This document shows positions 45,936 through 52,878 of a DNA stretch of 52,878 nucleotides, piece after piece. Position 1 is the stretch's first letter, and every line of letters begins with the position of its first letter. The translations under genes and the position numbers were made by a program. The notes beneath the pieces are model-generated. The model saw nothing but the letters and a program-made list of their open reading frames with translations. It ran no database searches and had not been told where the DNA came from. Origin of the DNA: Lentilactobacillus kisonensis DSM 19906 = JCM 15041 (lineage in GTDB: Bacteria > Bacillota > Bacilli > Lactobacillales > Lactobacillaceae). Location of the stretch: the NCBI RefSeq assembly GCF_001434135.1, contig NZ_AZEB01000021.1, positions 561 through 53,438 on the forward strand, written 5' to 3'.

Positions 45936-47567
45936 ATGAGTAAGAATATCGTTGTTATTGGTGCGGGCTTTGCTGGTGTTTACGCCACTAAAAAGCTTGC
46001 CAAGCATTTTAAGAGTAATTCAGATGTTAAAATCACGCTGATTGATAAGCATTCGTTCTTTACCTATCTGACAAGGCTTCACGAAGTTGCCACCGATCGG
46101 GTCAATCCAGACAGTATTCAATATGATCTACAGCGAATTTTCCACAAGCAAAAGAACGTTCAATTAGTCACTGATGAAGTAACATCAGTTGATAAGGAAA
46201 ACAAGCTGGTAACTTGTAAGAACGGCACTTACCCATTTGACAGCTTATTAATTAGTTTGGGTGGTGAACCTAACGACTTTGGAACACCTGGGGTTAAGGA
46301 AAATGGTTTTACCCTCTGGTCTATTGAGGATGCATTAGAATTAAGGAAGCATATTAAAGAGATTATTGCTAAGGGTGCAATTGAACGAGATCCACGGAAA
46401 CGTCAGGCTATGTTAACATTGGTTGTCTGTGGCTCTGGTTTTACTGGTGCTGAAACGATCGGTGAGTTAATCGATTATAAGAAAGTTTTAGCTAAAGAAA
46501 ATAAGATTGATCCCAGCGAAATCAAAATTATTTTAGTTGAAGCCGCCCCAACGATTATTAACATGTTAGATCGAACAAACGCCGCTTCAGCTGAAAATTA
46601 CCTAAAGAAAAATAACATTGATATCCGGAAGTCATCAATGATTGTAAGTGTCAATAAAGACAGTGTGGATATCAAGGATCAAGATTCAATTGCAACAAAC
46701 ACGTTGATTTGGACAGCTGGTGTTAAAACAAGTTCACTAGCAGATAGCCTTGGAATTGATGCTGGTCATGGTGGCCGTTTGATTACTAATCAATATCTCC
46801 AAGCCAAGGGATTTGAAGATAGTAGTATCTATGTTGCTGGTGATGACGCCAATGCCACCGAACAAGGAGCTGAAAGAGCGGTTCCCCAAACAGCTCAGGA
46901 AGCCGAAAACGAAGCTGTGGTTACTTCAACCAACATTGCAGCCGATATTGACGGTTCCCATAATTATATGGAATTCCATGATAAGAATATGGGGTTCACT
47001 GTTTCGTTTGGCGCTTACTACGGAATTGCCCAAGTCTTTGGCGGCAAGCGGATTCGTGGTTGGATTGCAACAATTATGAAGCACGGTTCAAATTTACTTT
47101 ACTTCTGGCGAATTCGCTCGGGCTACTTCATGTTCCAGTATATTCTTGATGAATTCTTCAGGGTAAATGACAATCGGACCGTCTTTGGTGGCCACACAGC
47201 CCGTAGAAGTAATGTTTTGTGGAGTGTACCCCTCCGATTATTCTTTGGGTTAGCCTTGATGATTGACGGAATCAGCGCGCACTACCTTCTAACTGGTAGT
47301 GGTGGTTTGGCAATTTGTGAAGCGATCCTGGGCTGCCTAATCTTCTTTGGATTATTCACTTGGATTGCCAACCTTGCCATGATCATCCTATTCTTCGCAG
47401 CCATGATGTCTTGGCCAACGACTTGGATTCTGTTCGCTGCAATTGCCTTGATGAATGGATCTGGTAGATCATTTGGTTTAGATTACTGGTTTGTTCCGTG
47501 GTTACAAAAGACTTGGGGCCGTTCACGGTATGGAATCCCACAGTCGCTGTATAAAAATAATGATTAA
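45936..47567 (+). CDS. ndh: Type II NADH:quinone oxidoreductase with C-terminal membrane domain
   Basis: NDH-2 passes electrons from NADH to quinone without pumping protons and would feed cytochrome bd. The 543-residue protein has the FAD site NIVVIGAGFAGVYATKKL, the NADH site VVCGSGFTGAETIGEL, and YVAGDDANATE. The usual NDH-2 length is about 400; here a further ~130 residues form about four hydrophobic segments resembling a DoxX-like unit (WSVPLRLFFGLALMIDGIS, GLFTWIANLAMIILFF). GGGGGAGG precedes the ATG. It is divergent from cydA. Confidence 0.93.
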   Translation: MSKNIVVIGAGFAGVYATKKLAKHFKSNSDVKITLIDKHSFFTYLTRLHEVATDRVNPDSIQYDLQRIFHKQKNVQLVTDEVTSVDKENKLVTCKNGTYPFDSLLISLGGEPNDFGTPGVKENGFTLWSIEDALELRKHIKEIIAKGAIERDPRKRQAMLTLVVCGSGFTGAETIGELIDYKKVLAKENKIDPSEIKIILVEAAPTIINMLDRTNAASAENYLKKNNIDIRKSSMIVSVNKDSVDIKDQDSIATNTLIWTAGVKTSSLADSLGIDAGHGGRLITNQYLQAKGFEDSSIYVAGDDANATEQGAERAVPQTAQEAENEAVVTSTNIAADIDGSHNYMEFHDKNMGFTVSFGAYYGIAQVFGGKRIRGWIATIMKHGSNLLYFWRIRSGYFMFQYILDEFFRVNDNRTVFGGHTARRSNVLWSVPLRLFFGLALMIDGISAHYLLTGSGGLAICEAILGCLIFFGLFTWIANLAMIILFFAAMMSWPTTWILFAAIALMNGSGRSFGLDYWFVPWLQKTWGRSRYGIPQSLYKNND

Positions 47568-47595
47568 CTTTCAAGAAATACAACAGAATTAGGTC

Positions 47596-47650
47596 CAAAC
47601 AAAACAGCCAACAATGAGCAGACGTTCATTGTTGGCTGTTTTGTTTGGAC
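47596..47650. terminator. Bidirectional terminator after ndh
   Basis: CCAAACAAAACAGCCAACAA..TTGTTGGCTGTTTTGTTTGG, an essentially perfect stem of more than 20 bp with a short loop. It lies 30 bases after the ndh stop and between convergent genes. Confidence 0.9.
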
Positions 47651-47725
47651 ATTGTGGGTAAAAGGATTGTTGTCGGTATGACTTTCTCTTTAATTTTAAT
47701 CTAGTAATTGTTCTCTTTCACGTAG

Positions 47726-47785
47726 AATTGGCGCACTCCGCAAAGCAAAAGATTGCATGCAAGAACCTCTAACAAAAAATGCCCC
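47726..47785 (-). repeat. Hairpin repeat fragment, copy 12
   Basis: GCACTCCGCAAAGCAAAAGATTG..ACCTCTAACAAAAAATGCCCC matches one arm of the family in the reverse orientation and breaks off at the stop codon of the heme ATPase gene. Confidence 0.65.
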
Positions 47786-48550
47786 TTACTTGCCTGGAAT
47801 TTCCACAATATAACGACCGTAATGCGGCACCGTCACAATTTGCATTCTCGCTTCAAAGACAGCTCCCAGTAGCTCAGAATCATAACACTTTTCCGGGCTA
47901 CCTTCAGCTACTAATTTACCATCCTTAATTAACCATAATTCGTCACTAATCTTAAATGCTTGGTTAATGTCATGTAAAACCATAACAATTGTTATCTGTT
48001 CGCGCTCATGAAGTTGCTTTAAAATAGCCATCAGATCTGTTTGATAATGAATATCCAAATAGGTGGTTGGCTCGTCTAAAAGGAGATACTCCGGTTCTTG
48101 AGCCAAAGCAGAAGCTAGCCATACGCGCTGTTGCTGCCCACCAGATAACGATGTCATAGGCCGCTGAGCTAATTCAGATAAATTAGTCATTGCCAAATAC
48201 TGCGTAACTTCCTCATCAGAAATAACGTCAAGCAACTTGTGATATGGCAGTCTGCCGGTCTTGACAACGTCAATCACTTTTATTTCGTCATACAGATCGT
48301 TTTTTTGGCTCACAATTGCAAGTTTGCTAGCGAGTTGTTTACGTGAAAAAGTATTAATCGATTGATTATCGAGAGTTACCTGACCGACCGTTGGCGTTAA
48401 AATTCCGGCTAACAACTTTAAAATGGTTGATTTACCGGAACCATTGGGACCAATTATTGAGATAATTTTCCCTTTAGGTGCTTCTACTGAAATGTCATGA
48501 AGAACTGTCTGATGTTTTGGATAGCGGAAACTAACTTGATTTAATTCCAT
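47786..48550 (-). CDS. Iron/heme ABC importer ATP-binding protein
   Basis: The 254-residue ATPase of a FecCD-type importer. Walker A GPNGSGKSTILKLL, signature SLSGGQQQRVWLASAL, Walker B YLLLDEPTTYLD and H-loop MVLHDINQAF are all present. GGAGG precedes the ATG, which overlaps the permease end. Sequence alone would allow heme, siderophore or cobalamin; the NEAT genes upstream favour heme. Confidence 0.9.
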   Translation of the reverse strand: MELNQVSFRYPKHQTVLHDISVEAPKGKIISIIGPNGSGKSTILKLLAGILTPTVGQVTLDNQSINTFSRKQLASKLAIVSQKNDLYDEIKVIDVVKTGRLPYHKLLDVISDEEVTQYLAMTNLSELAQRPMTSLSGGQQQRVWLASALAQEPEYLLLDEPTTYLDIHYQTDLMAILKQLHEREQITIVMVLHDINQAFKISDELWLIKDGKLVAEGSPEKCYDSELLGAVFEARMQIVTVPHYGRYIVEIPGK

Positions 48551-49496
48551 TCGACAGCCTCCTTTGTAACATCACAACTAAGAACGGGCCACCGAGTACC
48601 GTCATCAAGGTTGCAGCTGACAGTTCGCTTGGTAACACAACAATCCTACCAATCGTATCCACGACCAATAGTAACCAAGCCCCCAGTAACATCGACATTG
48701 GAATAAGTGTGGTATAGTCCCGTCCAACTAAGTGTCTCGCAACGTTAGGAACAACAATCCCTACAAACGGGACAATTCCCACAACCGCTGTTGTTCCAGC
48801 CGAAAGATACACCATTACTGCCAACAACGAAAACCGCATAAGCAATGGCGATGCCCCCTTCGTCTGCAACTGAACTCCCGATAACTTGAGATAGTTGGCC
48901 CATGGTGAAACTAAGACCGCAATTAGCATCCCGCTAACCCCCAGGATCAAGAGCCCAGTTGTATCTGACCAGGTAATCCCGTTTAACGATCCGGTTGTTG
49001 TTTGTGCCATTCCATCAGAGAATAACTGCTGGAAGCCCGAAAATGTCAACATTAACGCAACCCCAACAATAATAAGTTTATAAGGGCTTTTTAGCACTGA
49101 GCGAGACGTTAAAAATAGTAATGCAAAGGCGCCACCAAGTAATGCATCAATCAATTTACCACCGGTAAAAGTTGGTAATAAGAACCCGCCAAACGTGACG
49201 AAGAGTTCAGCGGCACTGGTTATTCCAAGAATACTGGGATCGGCCAAGATATTTTTAAATGCGGACTGGCTAAGAGCCCCTGCCACTGCTAACATTGCAC
49301 CGCATAATAATGCTGCTAAAATCCGCGGCGCCCGGATTGTTAGCAAAATTTCATTTTGATTTGGATGATGGCCTGAAAATGCACTTATCATCTCTTGAGG
49401 CGAAATGAAACTCGCACCAAGGGTAAACGAAATTAATATCGTTACGATCAATAGGCAAATGATTACTAAGTACCAAAGCTTCTCTGAGTTATTCAT
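48531..49496 (-). CDS. Iron/heme ABC importer permease (FecCD family)
   Basis: A 321-residue FecCD-type permease with about nine to ten hydrophobic segments. Family signatures are IRAPRILAALLCGAMLAVAGA near the N-terminus (split here as IRAPRILAAL and GAMLAVAGALSQ), PFVGIVVPNVARHLVGRDY for the ATPase-coupling loop, and ELSAATLMTVLGGPFLVVML at the C-terminus. The ATG overlaps the binding-protein stop (TGATG). Confidence 0.92.
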   Translation of the reverse strand: MNNSEKLWYLVIICLLIVTILISFTLGASFISPQEMISAFSGHHPNQNEILLTIRAPRILAALLCGAMLAVAGALSQSAFKNILADPSILGITSAAELFVTFGGFLLPTFTGGKLIDALLGGAFALLFLTSRSVLKSPYKLIIVGVALMLTFSGFQQLFSDGMAQTTTGSLNGITWSDTTGLLILGVSGMLIAVLVSPWANYLKLSGVQLQTKGASPLLMRFSLLAVMVYLSAGTTAVVGIVPFVGIVVPNVARHLVGRDYTTLIPMSMLLGAWLLLVVDTIGRIVVLPSELSAATLMTVLGGPFLVVMLQRRLSNGIKSS

Positions 49497-50395
49497 CAAT
49501 TACCGCTCCCCTTTGAGGGATAGAGCCAATTAGAAACGATTTTAATCGCCTGTGCTGCCCGCATATTGGCTGTCGCGTCAAAATTTGGCTCTTCAAGGTT
49601 ATAAACCCGATGATGTTTAACCGCTGAAACCGTCCGCCACATTGGGTCACTTTTGAACTCAGAATTAAATTGGGGGACAACAATTTGAGGCAATGCATGG
49701 GCCAATCTTAAAATAACTTGGGGATTTGCCCGTTTAATTTCTTCATCATTTGGCTGTATATATTCCTGACTCTTTGAAGCAAAAACGTTTTTACCACCAG
49801 AAATTGCGACCAAATCGCCAACATAAGATTTGTTAGTGGCAATCATATATGATGCTCCGGGCAGTCCCATTAAAACAAGCACTCTGAGTTTGACTGCATG
49901 TTTTATCGCTACCGCTTTTGCGCGCTGTTTAGCTTGCTTAATTTGATTGATAGCATTCGTTGCCTGAGATTTACGATGATACGTCGTCCCCATTATTTGG
50001 ACGGTCTGTTCTAATTGAGCGACACTGGTCAAGTCCAAAAAATGGGGCTGAATATGCCGCTGCTTAAACGCTCTTCCAAACTGATCCTTTAATGTCGTAA
50101 CAGAATAGACGACCGTTGGCTTTAATGCTGCAATCTTTTCCACGCTTGGATTCATTGGGTTTCCTACCCGAGTAACATGCGTATACCGCTGAGGTATCTT
50201 GTTTTGAGTTGTGGGTATCCCCACCAAGGGTAGCTTTAACTTGTCAGCAATTTGAACCACCGCATAGGTTGTGGCAACAATCCTTGGCTTTCGGCTGGCG
50301 CTTTTCCGACTTTGATTGACAAAAAACGTGCCTGCTAGTCCCACAATCAAAACCAATGATAGTACAATCAGGGCAATTTTTCTTGAACCTTTCAT
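49496..50395 (-). CDS. Heme-type ABC importer substrate-binding protein (IsdE-like), membrane-anchored
   Basis: A 299-residue class III (BtuF/IsdE-like) binding protein: VATTYAVVQIADKL, RVGNPMNPSVEKIAALKPTV and the long connecting helix (about residues 120-160). Met81 in GNPMNP aligns with the region of the IsdE heme ligand Met78. The N-terminus is a hydrophobic segment (about 7-26) without a lipobox Cys, and no Cys is present in the protein, so it is held by an uncleaved helix or secreted rather than being a lipoprotein. It follows the second NEAT gene by about 13 bases. Confidence 0.85.
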   Translation of the reverse strand: MKGSRKIALIVLSLVLIVGLAGTFFVNQSRKSASRKPRIVATTYAVVQIADKLKLPLVGIPTTQNKIPQRYTHVTRVGNPMNPSVEKIAALKPTVVYSVTTLKDQFGRAFKQRHIQPHFLDLTSVAQLEQTVQIMGTTYHRKSQATNAINQIKQAKQRAKAVAIKHAVKLRVLVLMGLPGASYMIATNKSYVGDLVAISGGKNVFASKSQEYIQPNDEEIKRANPQVILRLAHALPQIVVPQFNSEFKSDPMWRTVSAVKHHRVYNLEEPNFDATANMRAAQAIKIVSNWLYPSKGSGN

Positions 50396-50408
50396 CACAA
50401 TTCGCCCC

Positions 50409-51239
50409 CTAATGCCGCAAATAAATCCAAGCCCCAGCTGAAATGGCGGCTACCGCAACGACACCGCCAACAATCCAACGGGTGCCGTTATTTTTATGGT
50501 GACTTTTTTGCGGATCATTAGACTTAGGTTTTGCAGTATCACGGGAAGATTGCGTTTTATTTGGCTGCTGAGTTTGTTTTTTCGAACTTGCTTTCTTAGG
50601 CGTCTTCTTGTGAGTTACCTGACTAGGATGCGACTCGGACTTGGTTTTAGCATGATCGTTAACAGCACTTGGTTGCTGTTCCTTGGGTGTTTCTGTTTTC
50701 GAGTTACTGACTGACTTGGTGCTGGGCTTGCTGGCTGTCGAAACAACAGCTGCTTTGTGGGTGGTCGAAACAGCGTGATGGACAGACCTAGGTGCCTTAA
50801 GCTTTGGTAGCCCGGTCGGATTAAACTCAAACGTAATCAAGTGGCGAGCTTTATAGGCTTTTGGTACGTCAATTGCCAATTTTGCGTTAATTCGTTTCTT
50901 CAGGTTTTTCGTGAAGAACGAATAATACAAACGGGAATTGCCCGCTCGATCCCTGACTTTCCGGATTGCTCGTGGCGTTTGCCCATCTACCCAGAGTACT
51001 TTAACGGGAAACGGAGATAGACTTTTAGCGGTTTTAATTTGCATCGTGACGTAGTAGGAATTATCACGAACAACAACGGCTGCAGGATGCACAAAGTAGC
51101 CTGTTGCCATTGAAGTTTGGTTAGTGCCATATTTTAGTGACTTGTATGAAATCGACTGCGCGTTGGCTGTCAATGGAACTAGCAATAGAATTCCCAATAT
51201 CACAGTGACTGATAATAGAAATTTATTGACCGATCGCAT
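50409..51239 (-). CDS. NEAT-domain surface protein with C-terminal membrane anchor
   Basis: A 276-residue exported protein. A signal peptide (residues 1-27, ending ANA) is followed by a NEAT domain (about 30-140) with the helix motif QTSMATGYF and DNSYYVTMQIK. The last strand reads PKAYKARHLITFEF, where the heme-binding YxxxY becomes Tyr129-x-x-x-His133. A long Lys/Ser/Thr/Gln-rich linker (about 145-245) would span the wall, and a C-terminal hydrophobic segment (TRWIVGGVVAVAAISAGAW) anchors it; no LPXTG is seen. GGGAGGG precedes the ATG, and the start overlaps the end of the first NEAT gene. Confidence 0.85.
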   Translation of the reverse strand: MRSVNKFLLSVTVILGILLLVPLTANAQSISYKSLKYGTNQTSMATGYFVHPAAVVVRDNSYYVTMQIKTAKSLSPFPVKVLWVDGQTPRAIRKVRDRAGNSRLYYSFFTKNLKKRINAKLAIDVPKAYKARHLITFEFNPTGLPKLKAPRSVHHAVSTTHKAAVVSTASKPSTKSVSNSKTETPKEQQPSAVNDHAKTKSESHPSQVTHKKTPKKASSKKQTQQPNKTQSSRDTAKPKSNDPQKSHHKNNGTRWIVGGVVAVAAISAGAWIYLRH

Positions 51240-52335
51240 TGATTACCCTCCCATCAGTTGTTTGCTGATTCGAGGCAATAATTTTGGCAGCCTTGTGTGC
51301 CTTTGCAGGCGCTTTTTGACTGAATTTAAATCGAATTGGGAATGTTTGGCTGATCTTCATATATGGAACGGTGACATGAATCGATCCTTTGATTAAATGC
51401 TTTAACGTCTTAAATGATGCAACGTTAAATGAGTAAGTCATCGTATAGGTTTTGGAAGTTTGACCAAACTTCACGGTTGAAGCCTTCACCTTACGATTAT
51501 TAATCGTTACAGGACGAACAGCTTTACTGCCTAATTTTAAACTCTTATTATAGCTAACTTTTAATTGGACATTATAATGCTTATTGACTTTTTGAATCGT
51601 TGCTTTTCGAGTGTAGTATTTGTTAGCCATTGACTTTGAATTAGAAGATCCCTTCAAAACAACGTAGGTTCGAGTTGTTGTTGGTACCTTGGCTTTCTTT
51701 GGCGTTACTTTGGCACTGACAGCAACTGGTTTGGCAGGAGTGGAACTACTAGTGCTAGTTGGCGTTGTGGCTGCTGATGTCTGAGAGGGTGGTGTAACTA
51801 CAACTTGACCATTATTCGGCGTTACATTAGGCGTCACGGGTGTATTGTTAGATATCTTAGTAGCTTGTGACCAAGAAAAATCAAATAGTGCCCATTGATT
51901 CATCGGAATTAACGCGTCATTAGGTCCAAGCGGAACTTGGAGTGAGAAGTCAACCGGCAAGACTTCATCAGGATTTGCTTGTGTAAATGCTATCATTCCC
52001 GAACCACCATCCGGCTCCTTGCTATACACCGTTGGAGAAACTGTCTGATCACCGATAGTCATTGAATTTATAAAGGTGACGCCCTTTACTAGTTTTAAGG
52101 TAATAAAATAGTTGCCTTGTGAAACATTAACGGAAGCTGTTGGATCAAAGAATTGATTGGCAACTGAACTCTGAGTTGGATCTGCTTTTTGCCACAGTTT
52201 CATTGGAACCGTGTAATTTCCATCTGTCAAATTCGCAGGCGCGGCCTTGGCTGAGTTAGCAAATATACCCCCAAGGAATATGAATGCGGTTACAAAAAAT
52301 AGCAATTTAAATCCGTGCAAAAAATGACTCTTCAT
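51223..52335 (-). CDS. Secreted protein with two NEAT domains
   Basis: A 370-residue exported protein starting at the ATG behind AGGGGGAA. The signal peptide covers residues 1-32. The first NEAT domain (about 35-158) has SSVANQFFDP and GNYFITLKLV but no Tyr pair in its last strand (NQWALFDFSW). A Thr/Pro/Ser linker (about 160-215) follows. The second NEAT domain (about 222-340) has SKSMANKYYTRKATI and VPYMKISQTFPIRF, retaining Tyr325. No sortase motif or C-terminal membrane helix is visible, so it may be released as a hemophore or bind partners. It heads the operon. Confidence 0.85.
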   Translation of the reverse strand: MKSHFLHGFKLLFFVTAFIFLGGIFANSAKAAPANLTDGNYTVPMKLWQKADPTQSSVANQFFDPTASVNVSQGNYFITLKLVKGVTFINSMTIGDQTVSPTVYSKEPDGGSGMIAFTQANPDEVLPVDFSLQVPLGPNDALIPMNQWALFDFSWSQATKISNNTPVTPNVTPNNGQVVVTPPSQTSAATTPTSTSSSTPAKPVAVSAKVTPKKAKVPTTTRTYVVLKGSSNSKSMANKYYTRKATIQKVNKHYNVQLKVSYNKSLKLGSKAVRPVTINNRKVKASTVKFGQTSKTYTMTYSFNVASFKTLKHLIKGSIHVTVPYMKISQTFPIRFKFSQKAPAKAHKAAKIIASNQQTTDGRVINAIGQ

Positions 52336-52351
52336 GTTGATTCCCCCTAAA

Positions 52352-52452
52352 AGTGATCTGAACCAGCCAGTTAGAAATCCATCCATAGTTTGATACAGCA
52401 TTTATATGTTGAACACTTATGCACAAGCTTCCAACTGGCAGAACTTTCTAAG
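52352..52452 (+). repeat. Decayed hairpin repeat, copy 13, in the NEAT operon leader
   Basis: AGTGATCTGAACCAGCCAGTTAGAA at the left (split match to AGTGAGCGG..GGTTAGAA) and CTTATGCACAAGCTTCC AACTGGCAG at the right. The arms GCCAGTTAGAA / TTCCAACTGGC still pair. It lies 17 bases upstream of the first NEAT start. Confidence 0.55.
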
Positions 52453-52558
52453 ATTTGTAAGCAGTAGATAGTACACAACGTTCAACTTACAGACTTAGTG
52501 TACCATTCTACATGAAATAAGGAATAAAAAATGAACAAAAATTTGGATGAATTACCTA

Positions 52559-52614
52559 TCACCGTTAGTCGTATATATTCATATCTAATTGATGAATACA
52601 TACGACTAACGGTG
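52559..52614. repeat. Perfect 16-bp inverted repeat (56-bp palindrome)
   Basis: TCACCGTTAGTCGTAT and ATACGACTAACGGTGA are perfect complements separated by 24 bases that partly pair (ATTCAT..ATGAAT). No T-run follows on either strand, so it does not look like a standard terminator. It lies between the NEAT operon and tRNA-Thr. The rest of 52453-52700 shows no gene. Confidence 0.75.
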
Positions 52615-52707
52615 ACACTATTGAAAGGGCACTAAATAAAACGACAAACTTTGAAAACGTATTGAGAACAAAGCCCTTATAAGACGCTAACACTAAAGTA
52701 TTTAATA

Positions 52708-52780
52708 AGCAGTTTCCGGGATTTGAACCCGGGACCTTTTCCTTACCATGGAAATGCTCTACCTTCTGAGCTAAAACTGC
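52708..52780 (-). tRNA. tRNA-Thr (GGT anticodon)
   Basis: The minus strand folds into a complete cloverleaf: acceptor GCAGTTT/AAACTGC, D arm GCTC/GAGC, anticodon stem TTTCC/GGAAA with loop ATGGTAA (anticodon GGT), T arm CCGGG TTCAAAT CCCGG. The 3' CCA is not encoded. It follows the 5S rRNA on the same strand. Confidence 0.95.
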
Positions 52781-52806
52781 AATGGACGAAACAATCAAAT
52801 GATAAC

Positions 52807-52843
52807 AAAAAAGCCTCTGATAGTAAGTGCTATCAAAGGCTTT
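52807..52843 (-). terminator. Terminator-like hairpin between 5S rRNA and tRNA-Thr
   Basis: On the minus strand AAAGCCTTTGATAGCAC..TATCAGAGGCTTTTTT, a good stem with a T-run directly after 5S rRNA. tRNA-Thr would then need readthrough or its own promoter. Confidence 0.75.
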
Positions 52844-52848
52844 AGTTA

Positions 52849-52878
52849 GCGTGGCAACGTCCTACCCTCGCAGGAGGC
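52849..52878 (-). rRNA. rrf: 5S ribosomal RNA, 3' end (cut by window edge)
   Basis: The minus strand reads CGAGGGTAGGACGTTGCCACGC, in two parts GAGGGTAGGACG and TTGCCACGC, the conserved 3' end of Firmicutes 5S rRNA. The gene continues beyond the window. Confidence 0.9.

Noticed and set aside
52565-52798. 77-codon minus-strand frame at the right end
   Set aside because: It spans tRNA-Thr and the palindrome; the RNA gene explains the sequence.

Overview
The window looks like a chromosome segment of a lactic acid bacterium of the Lactobacillaceae. The evidence is Firmicutes gene order (rpoE-pyrG, murA-rpmE2, metG-tatD-rnmV-rsmA-veg-ispE-purR-glmU-prs), a mevalonate-pathway HMG-CoA reductase, a T-box in front of trpS, cydABDC with a type II NADH dehydrogenase, and moderate GC. 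The genus cannot be fixed from sequence reading alone. Most genes lie on the minus strand. The right edge enters an rRNA operon (3' end of 5S rRNA, then tRNA-Thr).

Layout. 0-1.4 kb: IS3-family (IS150-like) transposase whose right end cuts an MFS transporter. 1.4-7.9 kb: rpmE2, murA (catalytic Cys replaced by Asp), a solitary TnpB element with an apparent guide-RNA end, pyrG with a reiterative-transcription attenuator, rpoE, DUF1934. 8.3-11.3 kb (plus strand): LipL-like octanoyltransferase, HD phosphohydrolase, HAD phosphatase. 11.4-22.7 kb: DUF3899, prs, glmU, purR, znuB/znuC behind a Zur-like box, ispE, veg, rsmA, rnmV, tatD, metG. 22.8-29.3 kb: DUF72, sirtuin, a putative HELLH zincin, mvaA, ppx/gppA, T-box and trpS. 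29.9-38.8 kb: HelD, a glutathione-reductase-like flavoenzyme in one operon with an OpuC/EgtU-type importer, a polyprenyl diphosphate synthase, a small hydrolase, a membrane-tethered SGNH esterase. 39.1-47.6 kb: cydC, cydD, cydB, cydA and, divergently, ndh. 47.8-52.3 kb: ABC importer genes and two secreted NEAT-domain proteins, an apparent heme-acquisition operon. 52.5-52.9 kb: palindrome, tRNA-Thr and 5S rRNA.

How parts work together. Cytochrome bd (CydAB), its assembly exporter (CydDC), the NADH:quinone oxidoreductase, a polyprenyl diphosphate synthase and a NEAT/ABC heme uptake system sit within 17 kb. Together they read as a respiration module for an organism that scavenges heme. PurR, Prs, GlmU and PyrG supply nucleotides and UDP-GlcNAc, and MurA uses the latter.

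Most unusual signal. At least eleven full copies, plus fragments, of a ~110-135 bp intergenic inverted-repeat element are scattered through the window. The ends (AGTGAGCGGAG..GGTTAGAA and TTCTGCTTTGC..GTCCTAAT) are conserved, but the inner stem changes from copy to copy with compensatory changes on both arms. Several copies start within a few bases of a stop codon; others occur in tandem pairs or in the leaders of ndh and the NEAT operon.
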